A stretch of DNA of 64,000 bases from Petrolisthes cinctipes (taxonomy: Eukaryota; Arthropoda; Malacostraca; Decapoda; Porcellanidae), in the NCBI GenBank assembly GCA_033782935.1, contig JAWQEG010001220.1, positions 186,001 through 250,000 of the forward strand, read 5' to 3'. Below the pieces are notes generated by a model. That model was not told the origin of the DNA. It did not search any database and was given only the letters and a program-made list of their open reading frames with translations. Shown here in pieces: positions 45,783 through 56,400 of the stretch. The stretch's first letter is position 1. Each line of letters begins with the position of its first letter. Position numbers and translations under genes: made by a program.

Positions 45783-46094
45783 ATAACGATATGGGACGTT
45801 ATCACCCAGGATGATTGAAGACTCACTGTGCAGTACAAGGTAGTTTATTGGTAGGTAACACTTGGGTAACAGGTTGTGGTGAATCAAGCAAGGTGGTGTG
45901 TGAGTTGGTTTGGCTCAGAGTAGCGAGGGGAGTGGAGAGGTGCTCGCGTGTCTGAAGCCAGGAGTGAACTGAGTGGAGGGCGGGAAGTGGCTGGGCCAAG
46001 CACCTGTGTGGGAAGGTGTGTGAAGGCGGGAAAACGGCTGGGCTAAGTGAGGGTAGAGAAGAGCAGTGTGAGAATGCTTGCTTGATTCACTACA
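45783..46094 (-). repeat. Array LTR 3 (outer, 5')
   Basis: 312 bp like the other two. The GGACT duplication follows at 46095-46099, matching 42888-42892. Confidence 0.93.
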
Positions 46095-47414
46095 GGACTG
46101 TTAAGTAAACAATTGTTTGGCACAGCAATGGCCGACGATGTAACTGCATTAGGAAAGAAATTAGGAGAAGTAACCATTGCCCTGGGACAACAGAATAGAA
46201 GTGTTATTCAAACCTACGAGGCTCTCCAACACCTAAAACAGGAAACTCATGAAATAATAGAAACAACTAACCAATTGACTTCTGTGGTAAACCAATTAAT
46301 TGGAATAATACCCAACATTGAACAAATCCAATTAATTAGTGAGTACATAGCAGCCATTGAGATAGCTGTTAAAGAACTAAATGATTTAAATGAATTAGAA
46401 ATAAGTGACCTAGTAGATGCTGGATTGGGTAGAGTGAACTCTAAGTTGTTACCTCTATGGCAGTTGCAGGCAGCAGTGGAAATAGCTATAAATACTTATA
46501 AGCTAACCCCTATATTTACCATATCCGACGTGGAATATTATTACCCCATCATTGGATCAATTCTAACTGAGTCAAGTATCTTATTAAATATTCCTTTAAG
46601 ACAAAAACGTCATTTAATATTTGGGAATTACGACCTTTTCCAATTAGAGTAAATAATACCCTGCTTGTTGTTGATAAGTCACGTCAGTACATAGTCGCAT
46701 CTGAGGATTATACTGCCATAGACACCTTAGAAAAACATTCATTGGATGACGTACTGTCTCGCCTCGTACCTACACTTGTATGTATGTCCTGCGTATATGT
46801 TTACCTTCAGTTTAGCAAACAAGGCACAGTGTGAACTTTCATTCATAATTCCTGAATCAACTCTCCCAACATCTTACTGTACTTTCAAAACTCTAAGTAA
46901 TAATACTTCCTACCATGAGCACTTCGGTATTAACCACTACTACTATTTCCAAAAGAGAACAAGCGTGACATTAATTTGCAATGGTAAAGTCCAACACATT
47001 TGGGTTGATGGTTATTATATGGCACCAGACCATTGTGAGATTAGGAATGAACATTTCCATAACTTACCTACTCATCACCATAAAGCATTTGTGTCTACAC
47101 TTTCTACAGAGTTACAATCACTTAACCTTTTAGCAAACATCTCTTTAGATAAAATCACTATTGTTTCAGACAAAATCAAGTTCCTTCAGTATTTAAATGA
47201 CTCAGAGTTTACCTCAACATTGGATAAATTGTTACCTGTACATCTCTCAAGAGAAGTTGTATTCCCTCTACACATCATACCTGCACTAACGTTGATTGTT
47301 TGTACTATTGTGTTTAGCTGGTGTATACGGAAGGTGTACGCTCGGTACCGACAATTATCGGCTCGCGAACGACAGAGACAAGTGTCAGAAGGTAATGAGG
47401 ATACAAATGTATAG
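46095..47414 (+). pseudogene. Errantivirus-like envelope, remainder with transmembrane anchor
   Basis: Resumes at the duplicated GGACT. A heptad-like helical region (46113-46652) ends at a stop caused by a frameshift near 46625. At least one more frame change near 46790 leads to the last frame. That frame has a Cys-containing ectodomain, a transmembrane segment (about VVFPLHIIPALTLIVCTIVF near 47258-47317) and a basic cytoplasmic tail ending at 47414. The protein would mediate membrane fusion; with three breaks and a 3.2-kb insertion it cannot be made. Confidence 0.82.
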
Positions 47415-47990
47415 GTTAGTTACACACTCCTACACATTTAGATAGGATGTATTTTACCATAATATATATTGTACATGTTATAATAATTATTATCTGTTGC
47501 ATGTATTAAAATAAGAATATATATATTATGTATATATGTAATATTCCTTCGAGGGCGAAGGATGGTAGTGGCCGAGCATTGTTCCGGTTAATTAAACCTA
47601 CATTTAAGAGGCTACTTATAATCACTTACAAGAGTGAGTCACACATCACATGATGCCTTGAAACTGCTAACATAAGCTTGGATATAAACCCTAGGTCACT
47701 GTGGGAACCATTAACACGTTAGCAGATAGTGACGACATAGGTCATGTGACCTACCAAGCGACGCCCTTTTCCTGCTCCTCCAGCCTCAGTTAGCTATTGA
47801 TAACCATACCCTTAACAGGTTACTTTAGCATATAATCTCTCAGTAAAGTTAGCTCTCAAGTCTAACTTAACCCAAACATATTTGTGAATCTGTACTCACT
47901 CGGGTTATCAATAATGTGTGTAAACTACAGAAGCTTGCTACATCTCCTACACCATATAGTTATAGAAAAACCATATAATTAAAATCAAAC
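47415..47990 (+). other. Probable errantivirus-like 3' UTR and 3' LTR
   Basis: After env there is AT-rich sequence. A purine-rich stretch (GAGGGCGAAGGATGG, about 47552-47566) could be the polypurine tract, with the LTR beginning about 47567. The LTR cannot be bounded because its partner is not in the window. Confidence 0.45.
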
Positions 47991-47999
47991 TCCGAAGAG

Positions 48000-49460
48000 A
48001 CTAAAAAGACAACAAAGACAAAGACTACAACAACCAACCACAACCAGTCGCCAGCCACCACGTTCATCTACTGTCCCATGTCTGGAGTAAGTAAAATCTT
48101 TCTTGCCCCCAGAACATACCCTGTGTTTCCCGTCCCTTGTTCGTCCCCCCTTGTGTGCCCCGTATTTTACCCGCTTTTCCCCCGCAGTGGCTCTATCCCA
48201 CACCTTTCTCTTCCTCTAATCTTTTCTCTTTGCTAACCCCTCCCCACACTCGCACACACTACACTCGGAGTACCTACGACGCCTCCTTCGTTACCACCAC
48301 TACGTCGCCACCTCCACAACACTACTAACACGTGCTCAACCTTCGTCACCACCACTACGGCGCCACCTCATCAACGTAGTGTTCCACCCTCGTCAACCAC
48401 CCTACGACGTGCCCAACCATCGTCAGCCACATGACGTCGCCACCTTCTTGACGCTGCGACCACTTGCTCTACCTCCGTGAGGCAGCCTGCTACGCCTCCC
48501 ACTCGACGCTATGACCACGTGCTCCACCTTTGTCATCCACACGACATCGCCACCTTCTTGCCGCTGCGACCACGTATTCTACCCTCGTCAACCGCCCTAC
48601 GACGACACCAACTCTACGCTTCATCTACGAGTTTCACCTTCGTCAGCCACAGGAAGCCCCACACACTTAAACTAAGTTCCTTACCCTGTGCCACACCACC
48701 CTACATATCGACACGCCCGTGCAACCGTACTCCACTATACGGTCATGGTATCAACAGCATATTATAACACATGCACCTTCACCAAGGTACTGTGTTACAT
48801 TACATATTGTTCCCCCATTTTTTTCTGTGTTTTCCAACCCTCCCCAGTGCTACTCTGCCCTCATTTCATGTCTGTGCCGCCCTCGGCCTCTTTGCTCTAC
48901 TCTACCCTACCTACCACATCAGGTTAAACTTCACAGACGCCTTCCAGTCCCCTTTAATCTGTATTCACGTTGTTTTCACAAGCTCCCCATGCCCTTGTAT
49001 TTACTCAGTAACCCCCGCCCACGTGGCGCTTCCCAGTAACTCTGTGTATCATTTAACGCTATGACGACCCTCCCATGCCCTTTGCGTACCTAGTAACCCC
49101 CGCCCATTTGGTATTTCCCTGTGTACTGTTTATTGTGTCCTTTTCCACGCTACCTCTAGCTGCCTACGCTCCTCCTTTCTCTGTCCGCCTGCCTCAGTCA
49201 CCCCTACTTTCTCCTCCGTTTTCTGTGTTCTAGCTTGTAGTCTGTCCCTGGCTCACCGCCTATTGCCTTCTACCTCCCCACACACAACCACACACACACC
49301 CTTACAGGCTCTACGTATTTAGCGCCCCTGGACGCCGCCCTACGTGCACCCTATGATAGTACCCACTCGACCTACACTTCTCTCTATCACCTTGTACACC
49401 CCAGTAACATAGCCACCGCCTCTCCCACCAACACCAACCCAGCATCACCTAACATATCTC
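48000..49460 (+). other. A3 leader
   Basis: Long C/T-rich untranslated stretch. Repeated CTACGACGYCRCCACC-type words lie at about 48260-48640, and CCCCAGTGCTACTCTGCC-type blocks are shared with the A2 leader. No ORF resembling gag. Confidence 0.6.
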
Positions 49461-50636
49461 TCCACTTGCTACCTCAAAACTCAACCACTTCCACAAACAC
49501 AAATACGCCCCCACATACACCTTCTCCACAGACGCCCTATGTTCCTCCTTTCTCACTGAACATACACTCATGGTTTAACTTTAGGCACATGGAAACCTGT
49601 GGAACTCCTCGACTTTCACGTCTGAACAAAAGTTCCATGCCGTACTCCGTGCACACCCTGCGGACATCTTCGACGCTATACCACCACCGGCACTCACTCA
49701 ACAACCAGACTACAACTCAATCAAGGATGCCATCATCGCCTCCCGCGGTATGCCTGAGCAGGAGTTCTTGGGCACCCTCAAGGACGTGCAGCTGGAGGGA
49801 AGCCGCCCATCAGAACTTCTTCGTCTCATGCAGAAATTAAATGAGAAGGCGGCCAACCCTTTCACAGAGTATGCCAAGTTACTACCACCTACTATACAGC
49901 TACACCTTCCATCACTACAACACCTTCCTCTCCAATCTTACACCAAACTCAGACTCGCTCATGACTACATACACAAACAATGAGTCTGCATGGCAACCCC
50001 AGCACGTCACCGCCAACATCATCATGCCACCTACCCACGCTGCAACACCTGCTGCATTACCGCCTGCACAACAACACCTACCACCAACACTGATGTACCA
50101 CTACCAACACCTACCACAGACACATCACGCATCTACAACCCTGTCACATAATACTGAGCCGTCACACCACTTCAGCACGATACCACACACAGAATCACAC
50201 CACCCTCTCATATCACAACACCACCAACACACCCCCACAACAACACTCCTTTCCTACCTCACAACAACACTCCCTTCTTCCTCCACAACAACAATTCCAC
50301 ATGCTTCTTACCCCTCAACCTACCCTTTCATCTACACAACTACTTGACTCCCTTACACATTCTGTACACTCCATCCTACAAAACATGCAACAACAACCTT
50401 CCCTCTACCATCAACAACAATATGCCGCACCACCACCAGTTCCGCAACAACAACACTACTCCCCTCCACCATGGATACTACCACCACTCCAGCATCAGCC
50501 TACCTCCACGACACACCTTTAACTCTGCATGTACCACCAACGTTTCGCCACTAACGCTCGCAACTGCCGTCCGCCCTACCAGTGGGGTTCCTCAACCAAT
50601 TGCCAGACGTCCCGTCCCATGCAGGGAGCTGAATAA
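49461..50636 (+). pseudogene. A3 gag
   Basis: Starts with PYVPPFSLNIHSWFNFRHME, typical of arthropod CsRn1-like gag. A frameshift near 49610 and another near 49975 break it. Between them the capsid segment (KFHAVLRAHPADIF ... EFLGTLKDVQLEGSRPSELL) is good. A Gln/His/Pro-rich region follows, then a TAA at about 50519, then the zinc box CMYHQRFATNARNCRPPY: CX2HX9CX3 with the last Cys changed to Tyr. The gag ends at TAA 50634-50636 followed by GGC GGT GGC, the same arrangement as A1 and A2. Confidence 0.78.
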
Positions 50637-51845
50637 GGCGGTGGCAAGAATACACCTACCACGCTACCGCCCACACCACTACACACCACTCTGGGCCCAC
50701 GGCCCCACGGACAACCACGCGACACCTCTCTACGACACCACACCTGCGCCACAACACACCATGCACGCCAGCAACGTCACCTCTCCTCTTGTGCCTACGA
50801 ACAACCATGCGCCTTCTCGCCACTTTACCACACCTACCACGCTACAACATGCACGCACCACCAACGCCACCACACCTCTCATGCCCTCGCTCAACCACGC
50901 ACCTCCTCGTCACACGGCCATGTCTGCCTCGCAACGCTATACACGCGCCACCAACGCCACCACGCCTCTCGTGCCCTCACACCACCACGAGCCTCCTCGT
51001 CACACGGCCACGCCTGCCTCGCAACGTTACACACACGCCACCAACGCCACCACACATCTCTTACACACGGACAACTTCATGCCACGCCTCTTTTACCCAT
51101 GAAGCAACTCCCGGGTACTACCTTCACGCCACCTCACCACACCGCTCGCACTCTCCTGTGGGTGGAAGACCTCGTATCAGGCGACAACTACCTCGTCGAC
51201 TCAGGATCTGAGGTTAGTGTCGTTCCACCTCAGGAGAAGGATAGGAAGAGCCAGGCCTCCACTGCTTACAACTTTCTCACAGTGAACAAGTCACCCATCG
51301 CCACATACCGCACCAGGAGTAGGGGGGTGACTCTCAAGGAAAAATACGTTGTGTGGCCCTTCGTCGTGGCTGACATTCAGGCACCTATCCTGGGTCTGAA
51401 TTTCTTGATGGCGCATGACCTACTCATCGATGCCAAACGACATCGCCTGATACACCAACCCATGGGAGCCACCATTCCCACCGAACACTGCCGCCACGCT
51501 ACACCTACCATAACACACATTTCACATGCCAACACATACCAACACATTTTACACGACTTTCCACAACTACTCTCTACAGACTCCTCACACCACACCCACG
51601 ACCCAGGTAAACACCACACCATTACCACGACGGGCCCCCCTGTGTTCGCCAAGCCCAGTAGGATGTCCCCGGAATGTCTCAAAGGTGCCAAACGAGAGTT
51701 CTATGTGATGATCCAGCAGGGCGGGGCCAGACCCTCGGACAGCGCGTGGGCGTCGCCTCTTCGTATGGTCCCGAAGCAGCAGGAAGTCCTTAAGTTAAAC
51801 ACTGGCTGTAGCATGCCTGAGTGTGTGAAGAAGGGAGAAGGATAA
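50637..51845 (+). pseudogene. A3 pol, protease and RT start
   Basis: The frame is open from the gag stop through 51785 (then into foreign DNA to 51845) and is the same frame as gag. An N-terminal region contains four exact-length 30-residue repeats (50711-51070). Then come the protease ([13 protein letters not shown], later PILGLNFLMAHDLLID), the linker (HDFPQLLS) and the RT start ([17 protein letters not shown]). RT catalytic motifs, RNase H and integrase are missing because of truncation. Confidence 0.85.
50711..51070 (+). repeat. Four in-frame 90-bp tandem repeats in A3 pol
   Basis: Units start at 50711, 50801, 50891 and 50981 (ACAACCACGC-type start), each exactly 90 bp. The last two are nearly identical (GCCTCCTCGTCACACGGCCA...). 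They keep the pol frame open between the gag stop and the protease. Confidence 0.88.
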
Positions 51846-52193
51846 TGCATAGAGAGAGAGAGAGAGTATGAACACGGTGTGGGATCATGTACCATGTAAA
51901 CGTGAGGTAGGAGCGAGTGGTGGAGCAGGTGGAGCAAGTTGTCTGTAGGCTGTGTCACGGGAGAGAGAACGAGCGTGTATCTGTATCTATCCGCCTTGCC
52001 TCGTATGCACTGCACACATGAGTCATCAAGGAGAGTAGTCATTGAGGTGAGTTGTATAGTGCAGGTAAGAATGAGGAGTGAATAACAAAATGGAGCGGAA
52101 ACCGAAGCCAATGGGAAACATTGTAGGAAAGGGGTAAGTGTACCGGGCATGCTACAAGATGATTGACACTATACTCCTCTCTACCACAGACAC
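51786..52193. other. Unidentified sequence after A3
   Basis: Purine-rich with a short (GA)n at 51851-51867. No gene is recognised. A TCTCTACCACAG at about 52179-52190 resembles a splice acceptor before the decayed frame. Confidence 0.4.
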
Positions 52194-52682
52194 CCTCCAG
52201 CAAAATCTCCAAATGCAGATCCACCAGTCCCACTACCTCCAGACAGTAGCTTTTCATCGGACTCTGAGGGAGCATCATGATCACCTCCCAGGAAGCCAGA
52301 GTGCCAAAATGGGAAACAAGGTGATGGAGTAGCCACACCTCCCCAGCAAGACCTGCTATATAATGTTCCAAACTACATAGTCATGCTGCCAGAAACATCC
52401 AATATGCTTCTTTGGGAATATATACAATTAGTGCCTCACCAGGAAAGCCATAGGCTAGACGCATGGCAAACCATATGCCTACTGAAATGCTCACTGCAGG
52501 AGACCTCAATGGATAGGCCTATAACTGACTCAGACCTAAGAGACTTAAATGATGAGTAGAAAAGAAGCCAATTTGAAGCAAACCTGAGGAGAAATGAGAC
52601 AGAGCTGATTGGAACTAGTTCGGGAATAAGAAACTGGATGCTGCCAAAGAAGTGCGGAGAAACACCAGGGCATAGAAGATAG
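52194..52682 (+). pseudogene. Unidentified decayed ORF
   Basis: One frame spans 162 codons with only two stops, a TGA near 52275 and a TAG near 52557. It has a Pro/Ser-rich start (PPVPLPPDSSFSSDSEG) and then a more ordinary protein-like part (LLYNVPNYIVMLPETSN, LDAWQTICLLKCSL, RPITDSDLRDLNDE). I do not recognise it. It could be an exon of a host gene or a transposon ORF. The downstream GITEKEIRKVLKEIKNGR-like stretch (about 53471-53525) looks LINE-like and may belong to the same element, split by the solo LTR. Confidence 0.45.
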
Positions 52683-53032
52683 AGAGAAATGTGACGGCGG
52701 TGTGAGGAGGTACAGCAAGCTATAACAGAGAAGAAAAAAACATTCAAACTTAGCTAAGAATAAAATGTGATGAGAATAGAAAAGAATAATAAGAAAAGAA
52801 AAGACAGGCAGAGAGGGGTGGGTAGAGCAGAGAGTAGCTCGAGATCTAAAGAGTACATGCAGGTACAGATAAAAATTTTTAGAATTGCAAAACAGATGAA
52901 GAAGGAGGAGAAGAGATGTGGTGGAAGCTAAATTTATGAAGTATAAAGGATGAAAAAGGAAAAATAACAATTTAGGAGACGGAAGTCATGGTGAGGTGGA
53001 GAAAGTATGTACTTTATAACACCAGGGAAGTT
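52683..53032. other. Unidentified purine-rich segment
   Basis: A/G-rich, no usable frame. Possibly more of the element of the decayed ORF. Confidence 0.35.
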
Positions 53033-53415
53033 TGTTACTACCGGAAGGTGTACAGCAGACTCAATACTAAGTACAGTTTTATTAGCAAGTAGTGCACAAC
53101 AGAATATGGATAATGGTAGTGGCCAAGCACCTGTGTAGAGTCAACCCGCCTGCCTGAAGTCGTATAGTTGCTTGGAGAGAGTACTTGGTGTAACATAGGA
53201 CACGTGGAGTCTTGAGGCTTGGTGTGTAGAGTGCGTGGCAGGTGCAGCGGGAGAGGGAGACCCATGCCGGCTGGAGTCCCGTAGCGTAGTGGCCGAGCGT
53301 TGGCAAGGACAGTCAGCGGCTGGGCTTGGCAAGCGCCCGCACACAGGCAAACAAGTGAAGTTAAGGATGCGCGTACAGGTAGAGAATGGGAAATGATGGT
53401 GCTTGGATCACTACA
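53033..53415 (-). repeat. Solo LTR, CsRn1-like (383 bp)
   Basis: In sense it begins TGTAGTGATCCAAGCACC, close to the TGTAGTGAATCAAGCA start of the A-type LTRs. It has an AATAAA signal in TAATAAAACTG and ends GGTAGTAACA. No internal element is attached. The flanks (AAGTT and ACTTC) are not a duplication. It may be the LTR of the A3 family, which has none attached. Confidence 0.7.
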
Positions 53416-56400
53416 ACTTCAAGGATCAGCAGAATGAAGAAAACAAGTATTAAATAGAAAAACAGGCCTGATTGAAGGAATTACTGAGAAAGAAATAAGA
53501 AAAGTACTGAAGGAAATTAAGAATGGAAGGCACCATGACCAACAGGTGCTGCAGAACACTCACCAATGGGGTGCTTTCAAGGCTCCAACATGGCCGAGGT
53601 CTGGATAATGCAAAGCCCGCGTTATTAATAAAGATAAATAATTCTTTGTTAAATAACTACATAATTATGTAATACTGTGAATAACGGTTATGTGACAAAC
53701 TATAGTACAATATAAGTAATACAAATATGAGATATAGACGGGACTTGCTGATATTTGTTCTGCTTACCAAATTAAGGGTGGATCGTTTTGTTTTCTTTCG
53801 CAGCAACTCACGCTGTTATTTGGTAGTGTAATGAAACAATAACGCCATAGAAGGAGCTGAAAAGCCTTATTCCATACAAACAAGAGTTGAACTGTAGATT
53901 GTGCCTAGTAGCTATGTTGGCTCAGTCAATTCCTATATTGGCTGGCAATAGGGTCTCTAGTGTTGCCTACTACACAACACCCATTATGCGACTGAACTGG
54001 AGAAGAAAAGGAGCAAGTACAGTTCTGTACTGCAAGATGCTTCAAAATAGAACTGCTTGCAACTTGTCTCTTACTTGACTTGCCCAATTTTCTTTGGCAA
54101 GTAATATATACTTACAAGAGGAAAGTACCTTGTAGCAAAAGGTTTCTTGCACACTTGACCTTCCTCTCTGCATACCCTGTGTAACTGAGGCTTAACAGCC
54201 AAAATACTGCAGGCCACCACAAATGCACTTGTGAGAATTCATTTAGTGTGAGAAATCTGTAAATAGGCCAATGCTGTCTCCATTCTTCTGTTCTGATGAT
54301 AAGTAATAGTTGTTTCATAAAGACAAAAGGTTTAATGGAACATGGTGTGTTAACTGAAATTGTATACTGTACCCATACAACTCAGAATAAGACAACTTTG
54401 GATACTCTCAGGACTTAATTTAACTATCTTTGGAAGGTGAATCCTCACTTATTTTCCTCTTTATAGATCAATAAACAAAGTCCAGTTTGATTCACATTTT
54501 ATTGACACTTAAAAAATATACATTTATATCACAGAAAAATAATCAAAGTACAATAACTGAAAATAATTCACTTACTACTTTACAGAAAAAGAAAGTGCTA
54601 TGTAACGCTTCCTGAAACTGTGATCAAGAAGAAAATATCTGAATGGTTTATGTACTTTCAAGTTATATATATATAAAGAGTATTATGAACGTATTAAATA
54701 TTACTGCATATTACATTTTGATCTAAACAAACTTTGGTATCTAGTGTATTTAATTGCCAAATTGTCTTTAATGCAAATCAGTTTTTTCTATGCAATGTGT
54801 ACTGTACAGTATACAGTATATCTGAACATAATTGAAATAATTTCATGCTATTTATGTTTTATTAAGCATTATACAGTAATTAAAAAGAGAAGAATTTATT
54901 ATGCCATATCGTATATTAGTAAAATAATTCAGTATTTTTAATTATATTTCTTAGACAACTGTCTATTATATCAAAATACTTCACCTTTATCCTATACTGT
55001 ATTCAAATAGTTGGTGTTGTTTGATGTACAGTATACTTATGCACAACATATGACAAGCAAAGTAACAGGTTTAGTTCTCATACCTGTTTGTGACACTTCT
55101 TGCTAAATCTATTTATCCCTTTATTAGGAGGAAGTAAAATATTTATGATTAGAAAAGATAATTACCAAAAAATGCTGACAACTGGAAATTGCCATTAAGC
55201 AAATTGGAATTAAAACAAAAATATAAATTCATCAGAAAGTATTCACCAATGTTAATAATTCATAGGTAACAGCAGGGACAGCTTATTCACCAACCTACAA
55301 TGCCTATGTACCTGCTAACACACTGCCAAGCACAATGCATCCAAGCAACATTAAAGCTCATTTTTTTTACAGTGTCATACAAATGTGCAATTCATTACAG
55401 AACACAGGAGGGGTACTGTAATCACAAGCTTTATAAATAAATACATGTACTCTAAATTCACCATAAAAACCTGAAATGGAATGGAAAACAGGCACTCAAT
55501 CAGAAAGGCAGAAAGGAATAATCATGAAACAATATATCCAGGAAAGAAGGTGATGCTTTGAATATTCTAGAGCAACTCTTTGATTCCTCTTTCATACTCA
55601 ACAGATATTATAAAGAGTAAACATATTTCTCACTGATGGCTCATTAACCAAATCTAAAGCTTATAATTTCTCTGTGTGTTGGAGAGGAACAGAAATATTG
55701 CCCAAAATGTTGACAAGCATTACCCTATTATTTGGAAACTTCATGGTGTTCGTCACTGCCTTAAATGTCAATAATGAATGTGCAAGTATAACTGATATGT
55801 ACTTTTAAACCCTTTCTAACTCAATAAATATAAATTCCACAAGTTATAGCAGCTAAAAAGTGTTACAAAAATAATAACTGTGTAATATCATACCTGGCGG
55901 GGCTGCTTTACAGCATAATAATGTGTACTACCGTATATTAACAATACAGATATCAATTATTACCTTGCCTTGCAACATACAAGTACATTTTAAAATGCAA
56001 TGACACTTTTAAATCAAAAGTTACCATTCTTAATGCCTTTACGTACGTACAACAAATGTTTACATTTTTAATCATATTAAATCATTTCTTCTTTGCTTAT
56101 GAAACACAAGTTTCTGTTTATTTAATTTCAGTGATACACAAATATATAGATAAGGAAATGGTAGAAATGAATTTTACTGAGCACGGCCATAAAGGCCATG
56201 CAGCCCAAGAGAAGATACAGGTTTATGTGGAGTGACGAGTATCAAACCAAGGCCAGTTGGATAGGAGATGATCAACACTACCTCTGTACAAATCTGATAT
56301 CTCTTGAAAAATTATCAATCAATATCTTTACAAATTTTTGCAACAGGATACACTGTAACTTAATTCTTGTATGCATTTTAATATAGTACTGTATAATGCA

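Larger units (their letters stand above)
42893..46094 (-). mobile_element. Tandem LTR-I-LTR-I-LTR array of a deleted CsRn1 derivative
   Basis: Three 312-bp LTRs (42893-43204, 44338-44649, 45783-46094) and two 1133-bp internal regions, with an exact period of 1445 bp and a single 5-bp duplication GGACT at the outer ends. Each internal region keeps the primer site, part of the leader, the pol C-terminus, 3' UTR and polypurine tract, but lacks gag and about 5 kb in all. Copies differ at only a few bases. The structure is that of a non-autonomous element that needs proteins from a full relative such as A1/A2. Confidence 0.93.
38951..47990 (+). mobile_element. Errantivirus-like Ty3/Gypsy element with env, 5' part missing
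   Basis: RNase H C-terminus, integrase and a fusion-type envelope gene follow on the + strand. The LTR, gag, protease and RT are absent because the element begins abruptly at the A2 3' LTR. It is interrupted by a P-type transposon (39400-41327) and a tandem CsRn1 array (42893-46094). Multiple frameshifts in env make it defective. An envelope with a furin site and fusion peptide is typical of errantiviruses, endogenous retroviruses of arthropods. Confidence 0.82.
48000..51785 (+). mobile_element. Divergent CsRn1-type Gypsy copy A3, both ends truncated
   Basis: Leader-like C/T-rich DNA (48000-49460), gag and the first part of pol (protease and RT start) on the + strand. The element ends within the RT at about 51785, where unrelated sequence begins (after MVPKQQE). 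No LTR or primer site is found. Protein similarity to A1/A2 is clear but much lower than A1 against A2, so it is a separate family of the same clade. Confidence 0.85.

Noticed and set aside
50711..51070. Regular direct repeats resembling a CRISPR array
   Set aside because: Units are contiguous with no unique spacers and lie inside a retrotransposon coding frame in eukaryotic DNA.
50344..51211. Out-of-frame open frames over the A3 gag end and pol start
   Set aside because: They overlap the 90-bp repeats in the wrong frames. The true frame is fixed by the zinc box before and the protease after.
53033..53415. 5-bp target duplication around the solo LTR
   Set aside because: Flanks AAGTT and ACTTC are not direct repeats; they are closer to inverse complements, so no duplication is claimed.
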